Source: Thalassolituus sp. UBA1087
GTDB taxonomy: Bacteria; Pseudomonadota; Gammaproteobacteria; Pseudomonadales; Oceanobacteraceae
NCBI GenBank assembly: GCA_002314145.1
Contig: DCCG01000045.1
Span: forward strand, 62,001-126,000
Reading direction: 5' to 3'
Length of the DNA stretch: 64,000 nt
Part shown: one piece after another, positions 54,455 to 63,832 of the stretch
How positions within the stretch are numbered: position 1 is the stretch's first letter
Layout: each line of letters begins with the position of its first letter
Translations under genes and position numbers: made by a program
The notes under the pieces: model-generated
What the model was told of the DNA's origin: nothing
The model's database searches: none
What the model saw: only the letters and a program-made list of their open reading frames with translations

Positions 54455-54859
54455 ATGATTACAGAGTGGGTACCGGCAAACGCAGACAGCGAAGCGATCG
54501 ACAGCGCAGTATTGCTGCAATTCGCAGCCCTTGCTGAGCTGGTAAAAGACGATACCGAAGCGGCGAAAAGCCAGATTGGTGAGTCACAGCTGCAACAGGC
54601 TCAGGGCTGGATCAGGCTGCCGGAAAGTCACTGGCAGGAGGCCATTAAAAGCTTACCGGAAAAGGACCTTTTCCCCCTTGCACGCTTCTTTACCCTGGCC
54701 GAAATGCAGTTTCCGGGCTGGGAATGCGGTGCATCCAATCCGGCTATCTGGTTGTTCCGTTACATGAAGGCGCATGATCTGCTGCCGGAAAAAGCCGAAA
54801 TCCGCGCCCTGAAGGCCATGACGGATAACCGTTTTATTCCTTATGGCAGTGTGCTCTGA
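54455..54859 (+). CDS. Small conserved-looking protein of unknown function
   Basis: A 134-residue soluble acidic protein without signal peptide. Segments include LPEKDLFPLARFFTLAEMQFPGWECG and NPAIWLFRYMKAHDLLP. AGAGG lies 8 nt before the ATG, and it is divergent from the acyltransferase gene. I recognise no domain. Confidence 0.7.
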   Translation: MITEWVPANADSEAIDSAVLLQFAALAELVKDDTEAAKSQIGESQLQQAQGWIRLPESHWQEAIKSLPEKDLFPLARFFTLAEMQFPGWECGASNPAIWLFRYMKAHDLLPEKAEIRALKAMTDNRFIPYGSVL

Positions 54860-54892
54860 AGCCAGAGACTAAGAACGACGGTGGCGGGCTGC

Positions 54893-55432
54893 TCAGGCAG
54901 CCGCGTCACCACTGAGAATATCGGAGAGTGCCGTCTGATCTGACGGCCAGTGATAGGCATACCAGCCTTCTGGTGCATCATGCGTCTGACTGCTGCAACT
55001 CAGCATCAGAGTCAGCGTCTCACGGTCACAATCGCGTAACAGACGCGTCACCGACGCCGCCTGAGGATAAGCGGACACCGCCACGGCCCCCGGCTGATGC
55101 TGAGCCAGCAGATAACCGAACTGAATCGGATCTGTGGTAATCAGGGGTTCCCAGCCTGCGCGGCGGACAAAAGAGGCGATGTCGCCTGTCGGGTCGTTTT
55201 CCTGCGCCAGTAATACTAACGTTCGCCCACCCAGCGCCAGATCTTCCGGTACAGGCATATTATTGTCCTGCAGAAAGCTGATGAAGCTGTTCACGGGAAT
55301 ACGGTTGTCACCGCGCCCCGGCAGCTTGTAGGCATCCAGATGGCCGCGCTCAATCCAGCGGATTACTGTGCGGAAATTCACGCCACAGTATTTAGCGACC
55401 TCACCCGTGGTTAAAGCTTGTTTATCCCTCAC
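54893..55432 (-). CDS. Excisionase/MerR-type HTH protein with degenerate receiver-like domain
   Basis: A 179-residue protein. Residues 1-55 are an excisionase-family helix-turn-helix (LTTGEVAKYCGVNFRTVIRWIERGHLDAYKLPGRGDNRI). Residues about 65-175 resemble a response-regulator receiver fold (TLVLLAQEND at strand 1) but lack a phospho-acceptor Asp in the expected place (GAVAVSAYP). It faces away from a receiver-domain protein gene, and the two may form one regulatory unit. Confidence 0.8.
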   Translation of the reverse strand: MRDKQALTTGEVAKYCGVNFRTVIRWIERGHLDAYKLPGRGDNRIPVNSFISFLQDNNMPVPEDLALGGRTLVLLAQENDPTGDIASFVRRAGWEPLITTDPIQFGYLLAQHQPGAVAVSAYPQAASVTRLLRDCDRETLTLMLSCSSQTHDAPEGWYAYHWPSDQTALSDILSGDAAA

Positions 55433-55600
55433 AGCATGATCTCAAATTGGCTACTACACTGACTCCAGTATAGATAGCCTTTCGTCTTTGCAAGGAGAAA
55501 TCCGAAAAAATCCGCAAAGACCAGCAGGCGGAATGGCTTATCGCCAGCCATGGCGGATGCTAGAGTTCACTGCACAGGATTATTCTCAGGGAGACGCAGA

Positions 55601-57457
55601 ATGCAGCACAATATTTTACTGGTTGATGATGAAGCCGGGATTATCCATGCCATTCGCCGCATGCTGCGTGCTGAACCCCTGAGTATTCATGAAGCCAGCA
55701 ACGGCGATGAAGCCCTGGCGATTCTCGCCCGTCATGATATTCACCTGATGGTCACGGATTACAAGATGCCGGGCATGGACGGCCTCTCGCTGTGCCGTGA
55801 AACCCGGCGCGTGTCGCCGACCACTTACCGCCTGCTGTTATCCGGCCAGGTGGATTACAGTGAACTGCGCCGGGCCTGGGCCGACGGCGATGTACACCGC
55901 TTTGTGGCCAAACCATGGGACAATCTGCTGCTGACCATGGACATCAAAGAAGGGCTCAAACAGCATGCCCTGCTCGACCGTATGCACCAGCTGGGCCAGC
56001 AACTGCAGACTCAGCAGCCCACACTCCTGACTGACAGTAACTGGATTGTACGGCTGGCCAATGCCCCGATGTGCCGGGCGTTACAATGCAACGAAGAAGA
56101 CCTGCTGGGCGTCAATCTTTTCGCCCAGGCACTGTCGGCCATGCCGGTCACGCTGGAGACTGAAGTGACACGCCAGGTTGAAGAAGGTAAAACCTGGCTG
56201 GGCCATTTTAACCTGACCGGCCCCAGCCAGCAGAAACACCAGGCCTGGATGGCCATCGCCCCGCTGGGTGAGCAATACCGGCTGTGCTCGTGCAACTGGG
56301 TCTCAGAAGACCTGAATCCCGACCGCGACATTAACGATGAACTCAAACGCTACTCCGGCGAACATCATCTGCAGCGCCTGCAACAGGCCGCCGATCTGGC
56401 CAGCCGCCAGCCTCAGCTGATGGTGGTGTCTCTGCCAGGCGACCCCATCAGCATGGATCTTTCCGCCATGTGCTATGAACGGCTGCAGGCCGCCACCGAC
56501 GACCTGTATGAAATTTATTCGCCCCAACCCAACACCTTTCTGATCCTCCTGCCGGCCGCCGTGCCCCATACCCAGACGGAAAGTCTGCAGGAAAATATTC
56601 TGCAGGATTTCAATCAGGCCATGAATTATCAGGGTCAGAATCTGATGCTGGCCCCTGAGATCAGCATTGAAGAGAAACCCGCGGATATCACCGACTGGAG
56701 TGAATGGCTGCGCATGCGCCTTGGCCTGCAGAGCATGGTGAAACCGGCAGAATCCGAACCGGACACGCCGGATAACCCACAAAGCGGCCGCAAATCCCAC
56801 AGCCAGCACAATGCATTACCTGTGTTTAACCAGCTTGGTGAGCTGGTCGCGCTGCAGGTGCCGGCAGAGCATCTGGCCGGCAGCAGCGACTGGCCAGCCT
56901 GGATTGCCGATATGACGGTGATCTGGCGCCAGCATTTCAACAACCGCGAGCTGCAGTTCATCATCACCGCCGCCGAACACCCGGACGAAGGTATCCGCCA
57001 GTTTGCCACCGCCCTCAACACTGCCAACCCGGGCGCTGCAGAGGCCGGTAACGGGCTGACGGTTATTCTGGGCGAAGACTGCGTACTCAGCCAGGCCGAA
57101 GAAGACCTGAGCTGGCGCGACGAACTGCGCACCCTCGGATGCCGGATTTTCATCGCCAACTTCGGCCGCAGCTTTGTCAATTCCCGGCAGTTACTGGGCC
57201 TGCCGATCCAGGGCGTCAGCCTGGCTCCTGAATTTCTGACCCATATGCGCAACAGCAAGTCGCTGCCCCAGAGCCGGCGCCTGCTGCAGCGTATGCATGA
57301 TCACAAGCTGGTGATATATGCCCCGAACATGGACAACACCGAATCGCTGGCGTCTGCCCATCAGAGCAATGTTAACTGGCTGTCCGGCAACCTGCTGTCA
57401 GCGGTGGTCAGCAGTGATCAGCTGGCCTGGTTCTCATCAGACGGAGAAATCGGCTGA
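55601..57457 (+). CDS. Receiver-domain protein with PAS-like and degenerate GGDEF/EAL-like regions
   Basis: A 618-residue protein. The receiver (1-120) is complete: D9-D10, phospho-Asp D53 and K104. A PAS-like segment follows (about 145-235), then a region with weak GGDEF pattern, and a C-terminal half resembling EAL. There LVALQV stands in for EAL, and EDLSWRDELRTLGCRIFIANFGRS keeps the strand-helix pattern of the FG-loop but has lost the metal-binding DDFG and KID residues. It is probably a non-catalytic c-di-GMP-related protein. The ATG at 55601 follows AGGGAG. Confidence 0.78.
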   Translation: MQHNILLVDDEAGIIHAIRRMLRAEPLSIHEASNGDEALAILARHDIHLMVTDYKMPGMDGLSLCRETRRVSPTTYRLLLSGQVDYSELRRAWADGDVHRFVAKPWDNLLLTMDIKEGLKQHALLDRMHQLGQQLQTQQPTLLTDSNWIVRLANAPMCRALQCNEEDLLGVNLFAQALSAMPVTLETEVTRQVEEGKTWLGHFNLTGPSQQKHQAWMAIAPLGEQYRLCSCNWVSEDLNPDRDINDELKRYSGEHHLQRLQQAADLASRQPQLMVVSLPGDPISMDLSAMCYERLQAATDDLYEIYSPQPNTFLILLPAAVPHTQTESLQENILQDFNQAMNYQGQNLMLAPEISIEEKPADITDWSEWLRMRLGLQSMVKPAESEPDTPDNPQSGRKSHSQHNALPVFNQLGELVALQVPAEHLAGSSDWPAWIADMTVIWRQHFNNRELQFIITAAEHPDEGIRQFATALNTANPGAAEAGNGLTVILGEDCVLSQAEEDLSWRDELRTLGCRIFIANFGRSFVNSRQLLGLPIQGVSLAPEFLTHMRNSKSLPQSRRLLQRMHDHKLVIYAPNMDNTESLASAHQSNVNWLSGNLLSAVVSSDQLAWFSSDGEIG

Positions 57458-57529
57458 GAGAACCGACAGATCACTCAGCAAAGGCACAGGAATCCTGTAT
57501 GATAGGCGCCTTCAAACAGGAGCCCGACC

Positions 57530-57790
57530 GTGAATAAAGACCAAGCTTACCACCAGATAGCGCTCGCCTGTCTGAAAGCACTGAAAGACCCCAAGGCGGC
57601 CAGCGCAGAAGACCCGGTGAAAAATCTGTACGCCGTGATTGATGAAGCGTTTGAGCAGCAGTTCGCGCTGTTACTGGCGGAACTGGAAGACTGTAAACAG
57701 CGTCTCAGTGCGATTGACCAACTGAACCCGGAACGCCATACCCTGGCTGATGCCCAGGCGATCTCCGGTTCTCAGGGCACCGCTCATTAA
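57530..57790 (+). CDS. Small helical protein of unknown function
   Basis: An 86-residue protein starting at GTG 57530 with AGGAG 7 nt upstream. The sequence is helical and acidic (NLYAVIDEAFEQQFALLLAELEDCKQRL). It lies 24 nt before the M16 protease gene and is probably cotranscribed. No domain recognised. Confidence 0.65.
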   Translation: MNKDQAYHQIALACLKALKDPKAASAEDPVKNLYAVIDEAFEQQFALLLAELEDCKQRLSAIDQLNPERHTLADAQAISGSQGTAH

Positions 57791-57814
57791 CCCATACCAG
57801 CTGCAGGAGAAGGC

Positions 57815-60622
57815 ATGTTCTCGCCCCGTTACTGGACCTTTTTTATCATCGTTCTGGCCGCTATTGCATACTCTATGATCCGATATTCAAACCAGCCGGA
57901 ACTGACCGTCAGCCCGGCCGACACCTTCAATTACCGCACCGTCACTCTCGACAACGGCCTGCAGGTCATGCTGGTCAACACGCCGGACTCACAGAAAGCG
58001 GCTGCCGCTGTGACTGTTGATGTCGGCAGCGGTGATGATCCTGCAGACCGCGAAGGACTGGCGCATTTCCTCGAGCATATGCTGTTCCTCGGTACCGAGC
58101 CTTACCCGGAACCGGGGGAATATCAGGCCTATATCAGCCGCCACGGCGGCAGCCACAATGCCTTCACAGCGCACAGCCAGACCACCTATTTCTTTGAAAT
58201 CGACAATAAGGCTCTGGAAGGCGCACTGGATCGCTTTGCCCCTTTCTTTATTTCGCCGACATTCGATGCCGCTTATGTTGAGCGGGAAAAAAATGCCGTC
58301 CACGCTGAATACAGCTCCAAGCTGCGGGACGATTTCCGCCGTATATATTCCGCCGAAAAAATGGCTATGAATCCTCAGCATCCTTTCTCTCAGTTTGCCA
58401 CCGGCAATCTGGATACCCTGTCGGACCGCGAAGGGGATAAAGTACGGGATGATCTGCTGGAGTTTTACAAAAAACACTACTCGGCTGAGCGCATGACTGC
58501 GGTGGTTGCCGGTAACTATTCGCTGGACCAGCTGGAAACCTGGGCGCGGGGCCACTTTGCCGATGTGCCGGTGCACCATACAGAGCCCCGGTCAGAGCGT
58601 CCGCCGCTGTTTAAACCGGGCCAGCTGCCGCTGGATATGAATATCGAACCGGTAAAAGAAATCCGCCGCCTGCAGTTTACCTTTGCCATGCCGGAGACCC
58701 GTTCGGTTTACCAATATAAACCGGTACAGGTGATCTCCAGTCTGATTGGCCATGAAGGCGAAGGCAGTCTGCTGGCGTTTCTGAAAGAAAAAGGCTGGGC
58801 AGAAGGGCTCAGCGCCGGCCGCTCCATGGGAACTGAATTTGAAACCACGCTGGTCGTTCAGATCCGCCTGACCAAACTCGGCCTGCTGCATGTCGATAAT
58901 ATTACCCAGGCGCTGATGCACTACATTGATCTGATTAAATCAGCCCCGATTCCGGATTATATATTTACCGAGCAACAGCAACTCAGTGAACTCTCCTTCC
59001 GTTTTCAGGAGCATGGGCGCCTGTCAGATTATGTCGTCCGTCTGAGCAGCAATATGCAGGTCTACCCGGAGACGGATGTTATTTATGGTGATTACCACTG
59101 GCTGCCGGCCCCCGACAAAGTCATGCAGCCGTACCTGGAAGCGCTGGGCGCCGACCATATGCTGCGCACACTGATTGCACCCGGCGTTGCCACCGATACC
59201 ACAGATCCATGGTATGGCACGCCGATACGCATCCGCCCGTCCGGTTACGATGCCACTGTCGATACCAGTGATCTGGATGAACTGCATTTACCCGAGGCCA
59301 ATCCGTTTATTCCGACCGATTTTGAACTGCATGCCAGTGCACCGCAGGACACACCGGAGCGCATTATTGATGAGCCAGGCCGCCGTCTGTGGTACTACCC
59401 GGAACATCAGTTTGAACAGCCGAAATCCCGGGTGGTGATTCAGCTACAGAAAGCCAGTGTTCAGAACAGCAGCCGCCAGCGGGTTCTTGCACAGCTCTAT
59501 ACCCGTTCCGTCAGAGAAGCCCTGAACACCTACAGTTATCCGGCGGCGATGGCCGGTCTGGATTACAGTCTGAGCGCCACCGGCCGTGGACTGCAACTGA
59601 TCCTGGGCGGCTACCAGCACAAAATGCCGGAACTGCTGGAGCGCATTCTGAGTGAAATGGACAACATTAATCTCAGCGAAGACAGCTTTGAACGTTACAA
59701 GGCCTCGCTGCAACGCAGCCTGGCCAACCAGCTGAAAAACAAACCTTATGAGCGTGAACTGGATGTTCTGAAACTCTGGCTGCACGAACCCTCGTTTGAC
59801 CCGTCCGAACTGCTGGCAGCTCTGGACGATGTCAGCCGCGCGGATGTACTGACATTCGCCGCCAGCGTACAGGATGATCTGGCAACGCAGATGTACGTGC
59901 ATGGCACCATGAGCAAAGAGAAAGCCACTGAGATGGCTGATATCGTCGACCGGCATTTTCCCGCCAGCGCCGATTTTCTGCAGCGTTCAGCCATTGTTAA
60001 GCTGCCACAGGGTCAGCATCAGCAGAACCTGACGCTGGATCACCAGGACAGTGCCAATGTTCTGTACATTCAGGGTCAGGACACCAGTGATGCCAACCGG
60101 GCGCGCTATTCACTGCTCGGGCAGATTCTCAGCTCCCCTTATTACCAGCGCATCCGTACAGAACTGCAGATGGGTTACGTCGTGTTCGCCACGCCATACC
60201 CGCAGCGCGACGTACCGGCACTGGCCTTTATTGTTCAGTCTCCGTCGTCCGCTCCACAGGAGATCCTGGATCAGACGCTGTCTTTCTTCGCCGGTTATGA
60301 ACAGACGCTGGCCGATATGAGCGATGAAGAATTTGCCTCGTACCGTCAGGGGCTGATTACCCTGCTGCTGGAAAAACCAAAAAACATGAACGAAAAAGCA
60401 GGCCGCTTCTGGCGCGATATTGAGAGTGAACGCTGGACCTTCGATACCACCACGGCGATTGCCGCAGAGGTTGAAAAACTCACAAAAGAAGACGTTCTGG
60501 CGTTATTCCGTGAGGCCATTATCGAAAAACAAAAACCCTGGCTGCTGATCACTCAGGGTGGCCCTGTCGATGGCTGGCCGTCACTGGACGAGGTTGAGCG
60601 GGAAGCCCGGCCAAGGTTCTGA
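57815..60622 (+). CDS. M16 family zinc metalloprotease (pitrilysin/PtrA-like)
   Basis: A 935-residue insulinase-family protease. The inverted zinc motif HFLEH lies at about residue 80, with the second Glu in KNAVHAEYSSK some 75 residues on. It has the two-half (four-domain) layout of pitrilysin, with a second inactive half. The N-terminus is a signal anchor (about 8-24), so it acts in the periplasm. GGAGAAGGC precedes the ATG. Likely degrades small peptides. Confidence 0.93.
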   Translation: MFSPRYWTFFIIVLAAIAYSMIRYSNQPELTVSPADTFNYRTVTLDNGLQVMLVNTPDSQKAAAAVTVDVGSGDDPADREGLAHFLEHMLFLGTEPYPEPGEYQAYISRHGGSHNAFTAHSQTTYFFEIDNKALEGALDRFAPFFISPTFDAAYVEREKNAVHAEYSSKLRDDFRRIYSAEKMAMNPQHPFSQFATGNLDTLSDREGDKVRDDLLEFYKKHYSAERMTAVVAGNYSLDQLETWARGHFADVPVHHTEPRSERPPLFKPGQLPLDMNIEPVKEIRRLQFTFAMPETRSVYQYKPVQVISSLIGHEGEGSLLAFLKEKGWAEGLSAGRSMGTEFETTLVVQIRLTKLGLLHVDNITQALMHYIDLIKSAPIPDYIFTEQQQLSELSFRFQEHGRLSDYVVRLSSNMQVYPETDVIYGDYHWLPAPDKVMQPYLEALGADHMLRTLIAPGVATDTTDPWYGTPIRIRPSGYDATVDTSDLDELHLPEANPFIPTDFELHASAPQDTPERIIDEPGRRLWYYPEHQFEQPKSRVVIQLQKASVQNSSRQRVLAQLYTRSVREALNTYSYPAAMAGLDYSLSATGRGLQLILGGYQHKMPELLERILSEMDNINLSEDSFERYKASLQRSLANQLKNKPYERELDVLKLWLHEPSFDPSELLAALDDVSRADVLTFAASVQDDLATQMYVHGTMSKEKATEMADIVDRHFPASADFLQRSAIVKLPQGQHQQNLTLDHQDSANVLYIQGQDTSDANRARYSLLGQILSSPYYQRIRTELQMGYVVFATPYPQRDVPALAFIVQSPSSAPQEILDQTLSFFAGYEQTLADMSDEEFASYRQGLITLLLEKPKNMNEKAGRFWRDIESERWTFDTTTAIAAEVEKLTKEDVLALFREAIIEKQKPWLLITQGGPVDGWPSLDEVEREARPRF

Positions 60623-60633
60623 TCATCATTAAC

Positions 60634-60659
60634 AACGGCCTTCACGGGCCGTTTTTTTT
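60634..60659 (+). terminator. Intrinsic terminator after the M16 protease gene
   Basis: AACGGCC/GGCCGTT stem with a short loop, followed by eight T. Confidence 0.9.
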
Positions 60660-60755
60660 GCTCTGCCGATGGTGACATGGCGCAGATTACCATTGATGTC
60701 CCTGCAGCAAACGGCAGAATAGGACGTTACCTGCCACAAAATAATAATAAGAACT

Positions 60756-61559
60756 ATGCCACAGACTGCCTTTATTACGGGTGCCGCTTCCGGCATCGGC
60801 TTTGCTACCGCGGAAAAACTGTACCATCAGGGCTGGATTATCGGCCTTGCGGATATTGATGAATACGCCCTCAGCGAATCCACCTCAGACTGGGATCCAG
60901 CCCGCGTATCACGCTGGCAACTGGATGTGACCGACGCTGACCGGGTAGAACAGGTCATCGGAGAATTCGCCATGCAATGGGGTGGCCAGCTGGATGTGTT
61001 GTTTAACAGCGCCGGTATTCTCAGAATTGATCGCTTTGAAGACATTCCGGCCCGCCACCACCAACAGATAATGAACGTGAATGTTATGGGTGTTATTCAC
61101 TGCTGCCAGTCAGCTTTTCCGTATCTGAAGAACAGCCCGGGGTCCACCGTCATCAATATGAGTTCGGCCTCTGCCACCTATGGTATTCCGCATATGGCCA
61201 GCTATTCAGCATCCAAATTTGCCGTCAGTGGGCTGACAGAAGCCCTGCAACTGGAGTGGGAAGACTACGACATCCGCGTCTGCGACGTGATGCCCCCCTT
61301 CGTCAGTACCCCAATGCTGAACAATCAGGAAAGCGGCGCCCCCGTGCTTGACCGACTGGGGGTTAATCTTAACGCCGGCGACGTCGCCAACAGTGTGCTG
61401 GAACAGATTCATGATCCTAAGACTCACCGCCCGGTCAGTCTTATGTTCAGTCTGATGTGGATGCTGAATCAGATAACCCCGCGGTTTGTCAGCCGCGCCA
61501 TGGTGCGCTTTCTGAACCGCAGCCCGGCAGAAGAAACCGCTCAGGATGCCGAATGGTAA
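60756..61559 (+). CDS. Short-chain dehydrogenase/reductase
   Basis: A 267-residue SDR. The coenzyme motif TGAASGIG lies near the N-terminus, LFNSAG matches the NNAG-type motif, and the catalytic Ser, Tyr and Lys are in MSSASATYGIPHMASYSASK. The C-terminal tail has a hydrophobic segment (VSLMFSLMWMLNQ) that may touch the membrane. Substrate unknown. Confidence 0.92.
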   Translation: MPQTAFITGAASGIGFATAEKLYHQGWIIGLADIDEYALSESTSDWDPARVSRWQLDVTDADRVEQVIGEFAMQWGGQLDVLFNSAGILRIDRFEDIPARHHQQIMNVNVMGVIHCCQSAFPYLKNSPGSTVINMSSASATYGIPHMASYSASKFAVSGLTEALQLEWEDYDIRVCDVMPPFVSTPMLNNQESGAPVLDRLGVNLNAGDVANSVLEQIHDPKTHRPVSLMFSLMWMLNQITPRFVSRAMVRFLNRSPAEETAQDAEW

Positions 61560-61629
61560 GCAACCGGTTGGCGGGCTGAGTTCCGTGCGGGCTTGAGGTA
61601 AGATAGCGGCCCATTCGCGGGGAATCAGT

Positions 61630-62559
61630 ATGCTGTCCATCAACCGATACTTTCCATTTCTGGCCATTATTATCAGTCTGGCCGCCTGGTACGATCCGCA
61701 ACCTCTGCGCAGTCTGGAGGATGCGATCGTCCCCTTCCTCACCATCATTATGTTCTGTATGGGGCTGACGCTGCGCTGGCAGGACTTCCGGCGCGTGTGG
61801 AATAAACCACAACCCATCGCGCTGGGCGTACTGCTGCAGTTTGCCATTATGCCGTTAATCGCATTTTTACTGGTGAAGATTCTGTCGCTGCCTGATGACC
61901 TGGCCATCGGCCTGATTATTGTCGGCGCCTGTGCAGGCGGCACCGCATCCAATGTGATGACCTTTCTTGCCCGCGGCGATGTAGCGCTGTCCGTCAGCAT
62001 GACACTGATGTCCACCCTGTGGGGCGTAGTGCTGACCCCCTGGCTGGTCGCTTTTTACGCATCGGCCAATGTCCAGGTCGATACCGGCGGAATGATTTTC
62101 AGCATCGGTAAAATGGTGGTATTGCCCATACTGGCCGGGCTGTTGTGTAACCACTACCTGCCTCAGATAGGCCGTAGTATTCAAAGCAAGCTGCCGGATA
62201 TCGCCAGCGCTTTTATCCTCGCCATCATAGGTATTGTGGTGTCTCTGAATGCCGAAGAAATCAGTACGCTGGGCATCACCACCGCCAGCGCTGTCATTAT
62301 TCATAATCTGCTGGGGCTGGCTCTGGGTTATGGCATCGCCCGCTGGAATGGTCAGACCGAGGCTGAGGCACGCACCATTGCCATTGAAATCGGTATGCAG
62401 AACTCAGGGCTGGGCGTGGCGCTGGCCATTAAATTTTACGGCCCGGTAGCAGCACTGCCCGGTGCACTGTTCAGTGTCTGGCATAACATCAGTGGTTCTC
62501 TGCTGGCAGCTTTCTGGAAATGGCAGATTGATCAGAAAATAAAAAAGGTACGTCAGTGA
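61630..62559 (+). CDS. Bile acid:sodium symporter family carrier
   Basis: A 309-residue membrane protein with about ten TM helices. The CAGGTASNVMTFLARGDVALS core and AIEIGMQNSGLGVALA match the BASS family (YocS/AsbT type). The natural substrate in bacteria is probably an organic anion such as a keto acid or pantoate. It overlaps the next gene by 4 nt. Confidence 0.92.
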   Translation: MLSINRYFPFLAIIISLAAWYDPQPLRSLEDAIVPFLTIIMFCMGLTLRWQDFRRVWNKPQPIALGVLLQFAIMPLIAFLLVKILSLPDDLAIGLIIVGACAGGTASNVMTFLARGDVALSVSMTLMSTLWGVVLTPWLVAFYASANVQVDTGGMIFSIGKMVVLPILAGLLCNHYLPQIGRSIQSKLPDIASAFILAIIGIVVSLNAEEISTLGITTASAVIIHNLLGLALGYGIARWNGQTEAEARTIAIEIGMQNSGLGVALAIKFYGPVAALPGALFSVWHNISGSLLAAFWKWQIDQKIKKVRQ

Positions 62560-63104
62560 AGAAAATATATGCCGCCCTGACGGGCCCCCGGTCTGCGCTT
62601 TTACTGATCATGGTACTCGCCAGTGCAGTCAGCGACGCCTACGAAATGCGCGTCAGCGAGCTGCAGCTGCAGCAGGCGCTGAATGAACGCATGCCTCTGA
62701 TTCAGCAGCGTGGCATATTCACCCTGACGTTAACTCAGCCACAGCTTACCCTGCTGAAAGACCATCAGCGTGCGCAGATCCGCGCCCATGCCCGGGTGGT
62801 AACAAGGATCGGCCTGCAGAGCCAGGGTATGGTGACAGTTGATGGCAAAGTCCGTTACCAGAAAGACAATTACAGTTTCTTCATTGACGACGCCCGAGTC
62901 ACTGAACTGGACCTTAAGGGGCTGTCCGCCTCTTTACAGCCACAACTGATTTCCATACTGCAGAATGCCGTTGTACCTGAGATGGAAAAACAGCCGGTTT
63001 ATACGCTCAGCGATCAGGAAATGACACAGGCGATGGCGCGGATGATGCTGCAGGACGTCCGTATCGAAGGCAATGAAGTGGTACTGGAACTGAATCCTTT
63101 CTGA
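62556..63104 (+). CDS. DUF1439 family exported protein (YceB-like)
   Basis: A 182-residue protein with an N-terminal hydrophobic signal (about 13-30, no lipobox Cys). The mature part matches DUF1439: VSELQLQQALNERMPL, then a beta-rich middle and the end VRIEGNEVVLELNPF. Relatives include the YceB lipoprotein, whose fold is lipid-binding TULIP-like. Start GTG at 62556 overlaps the carrier gene. Confidence 0.82.
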   Translation: MKKIYAALTGPRSALLLIMVLASAVSDAYEMRVSELQLQQALNERMPLIQQRGIFTLTLTQPQLTLLKDHQRAQIRAHARVVTRIGLQSQGMVTVDGKVRYQKDNYSFFIDDARVTELDLKGLSASLQPQLISILQNAVVPEMEKQPVYTLSDQEMTQAMARMMLQDVRIEGNEVVLELNPF

Positions 63105-63113
63105 ACCGCATTA

Positions 63114-63157
63114 CAGGCAATAAAAAACCCGGATTCATCCGGGTTTTTTATTGCCTG
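63114..63157. terminator. Bidirectional intrinsic terminator
   Basis: Perfect 21-bp inverted repeat with a 2-nt centre, CCCGGAT core and flanking A6/T6, between the convergent DUF1439 and cytochrome b561 genes. Confidence 0.95.
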
Positions 63158-63163
63158 ACGCCA

Positions 63164-63697
63164 TTATTTCTTAAAGGTCATACGGCGTAATGTATCGTCT
63201 TTCATTTTAAAATGATGCAACAGCGCCGCGCCTATGTGCGCCAGCAGCAGCAGAATCAACGCCCAGGCGCCCAGCCCATGGACGGCTTCAAAAAATTCAT
63301 GGGCACCTTCACTCTCTGCCATCAGCGCCGGCAGCGGAAGTCCGAAAAAGGCCACGTCATATCCGGCACTCTGGCTCATCAGCATGCCACTTACCGGCAT
63401 CACCAGCATCATCAGATACAACAGCCCCTGCAGTGCTTTGGCTTTGATCACATCCTGACGTGGCGTACCGGGTAACGGACCGACCGGATTCATAATACGC
63501 ACAGGAATACGGATAATAATGAGCAGCAGCGCCAACACCCCGATGGACTTATGTAAGCCGATCAGCTCAAACTTTTCCGGCCCCCGCGGCATACCTTCCA
63601 TAATAAAACCAACCGCCAACAGGCCAAAAATGACCAAAGCCGACAGCCAGTGAATGATCTTAGTGGCAGTATTAAACTGATCAGCAGATTGCGTCAT
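63164..63697 (-). CDS. Cytochrome b561
   Basis: A 177-residue four-TM di-haem cytochrome of the CybB family. Haem-ligand histidines are seen in IIHWLSAL, LIGLHKSIG, AVHGLGAW and LLAHIGAALLHHF. It probably takes part in superoxide:quinone electron transfer. AAGGT lies 7 nt before the ATG. Confidence 0.94.
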   Translation of the reverse strand: MTQSADQFNTATKIIHWLSALVIFGLLAVGFIMEGMPRGPEKFELIGLHKSIGVLALLLIIIRIPVRIMNPVGPLPGTPRQDVIKAKALQGLLYLMMLVMPVSGMLMSQSAGYDVAFFGLPLPALMAESEGAHEFFEAVHGLGAWALILLLLAHIGAALLHHFKMKDDTLRRMTFKK

Positions 63698-63832
63698 GAT
63701 ATAACCTTATATTTCTTATGTGATAGACAGAATGAGTATACCCACAAGCCGGTTACAACCAAACGATTATACGATATGCCTGCATAATTCTTTTTGCATA
63801 GAGTGCGCTGAATCAATTTAACCAGCCGGATA

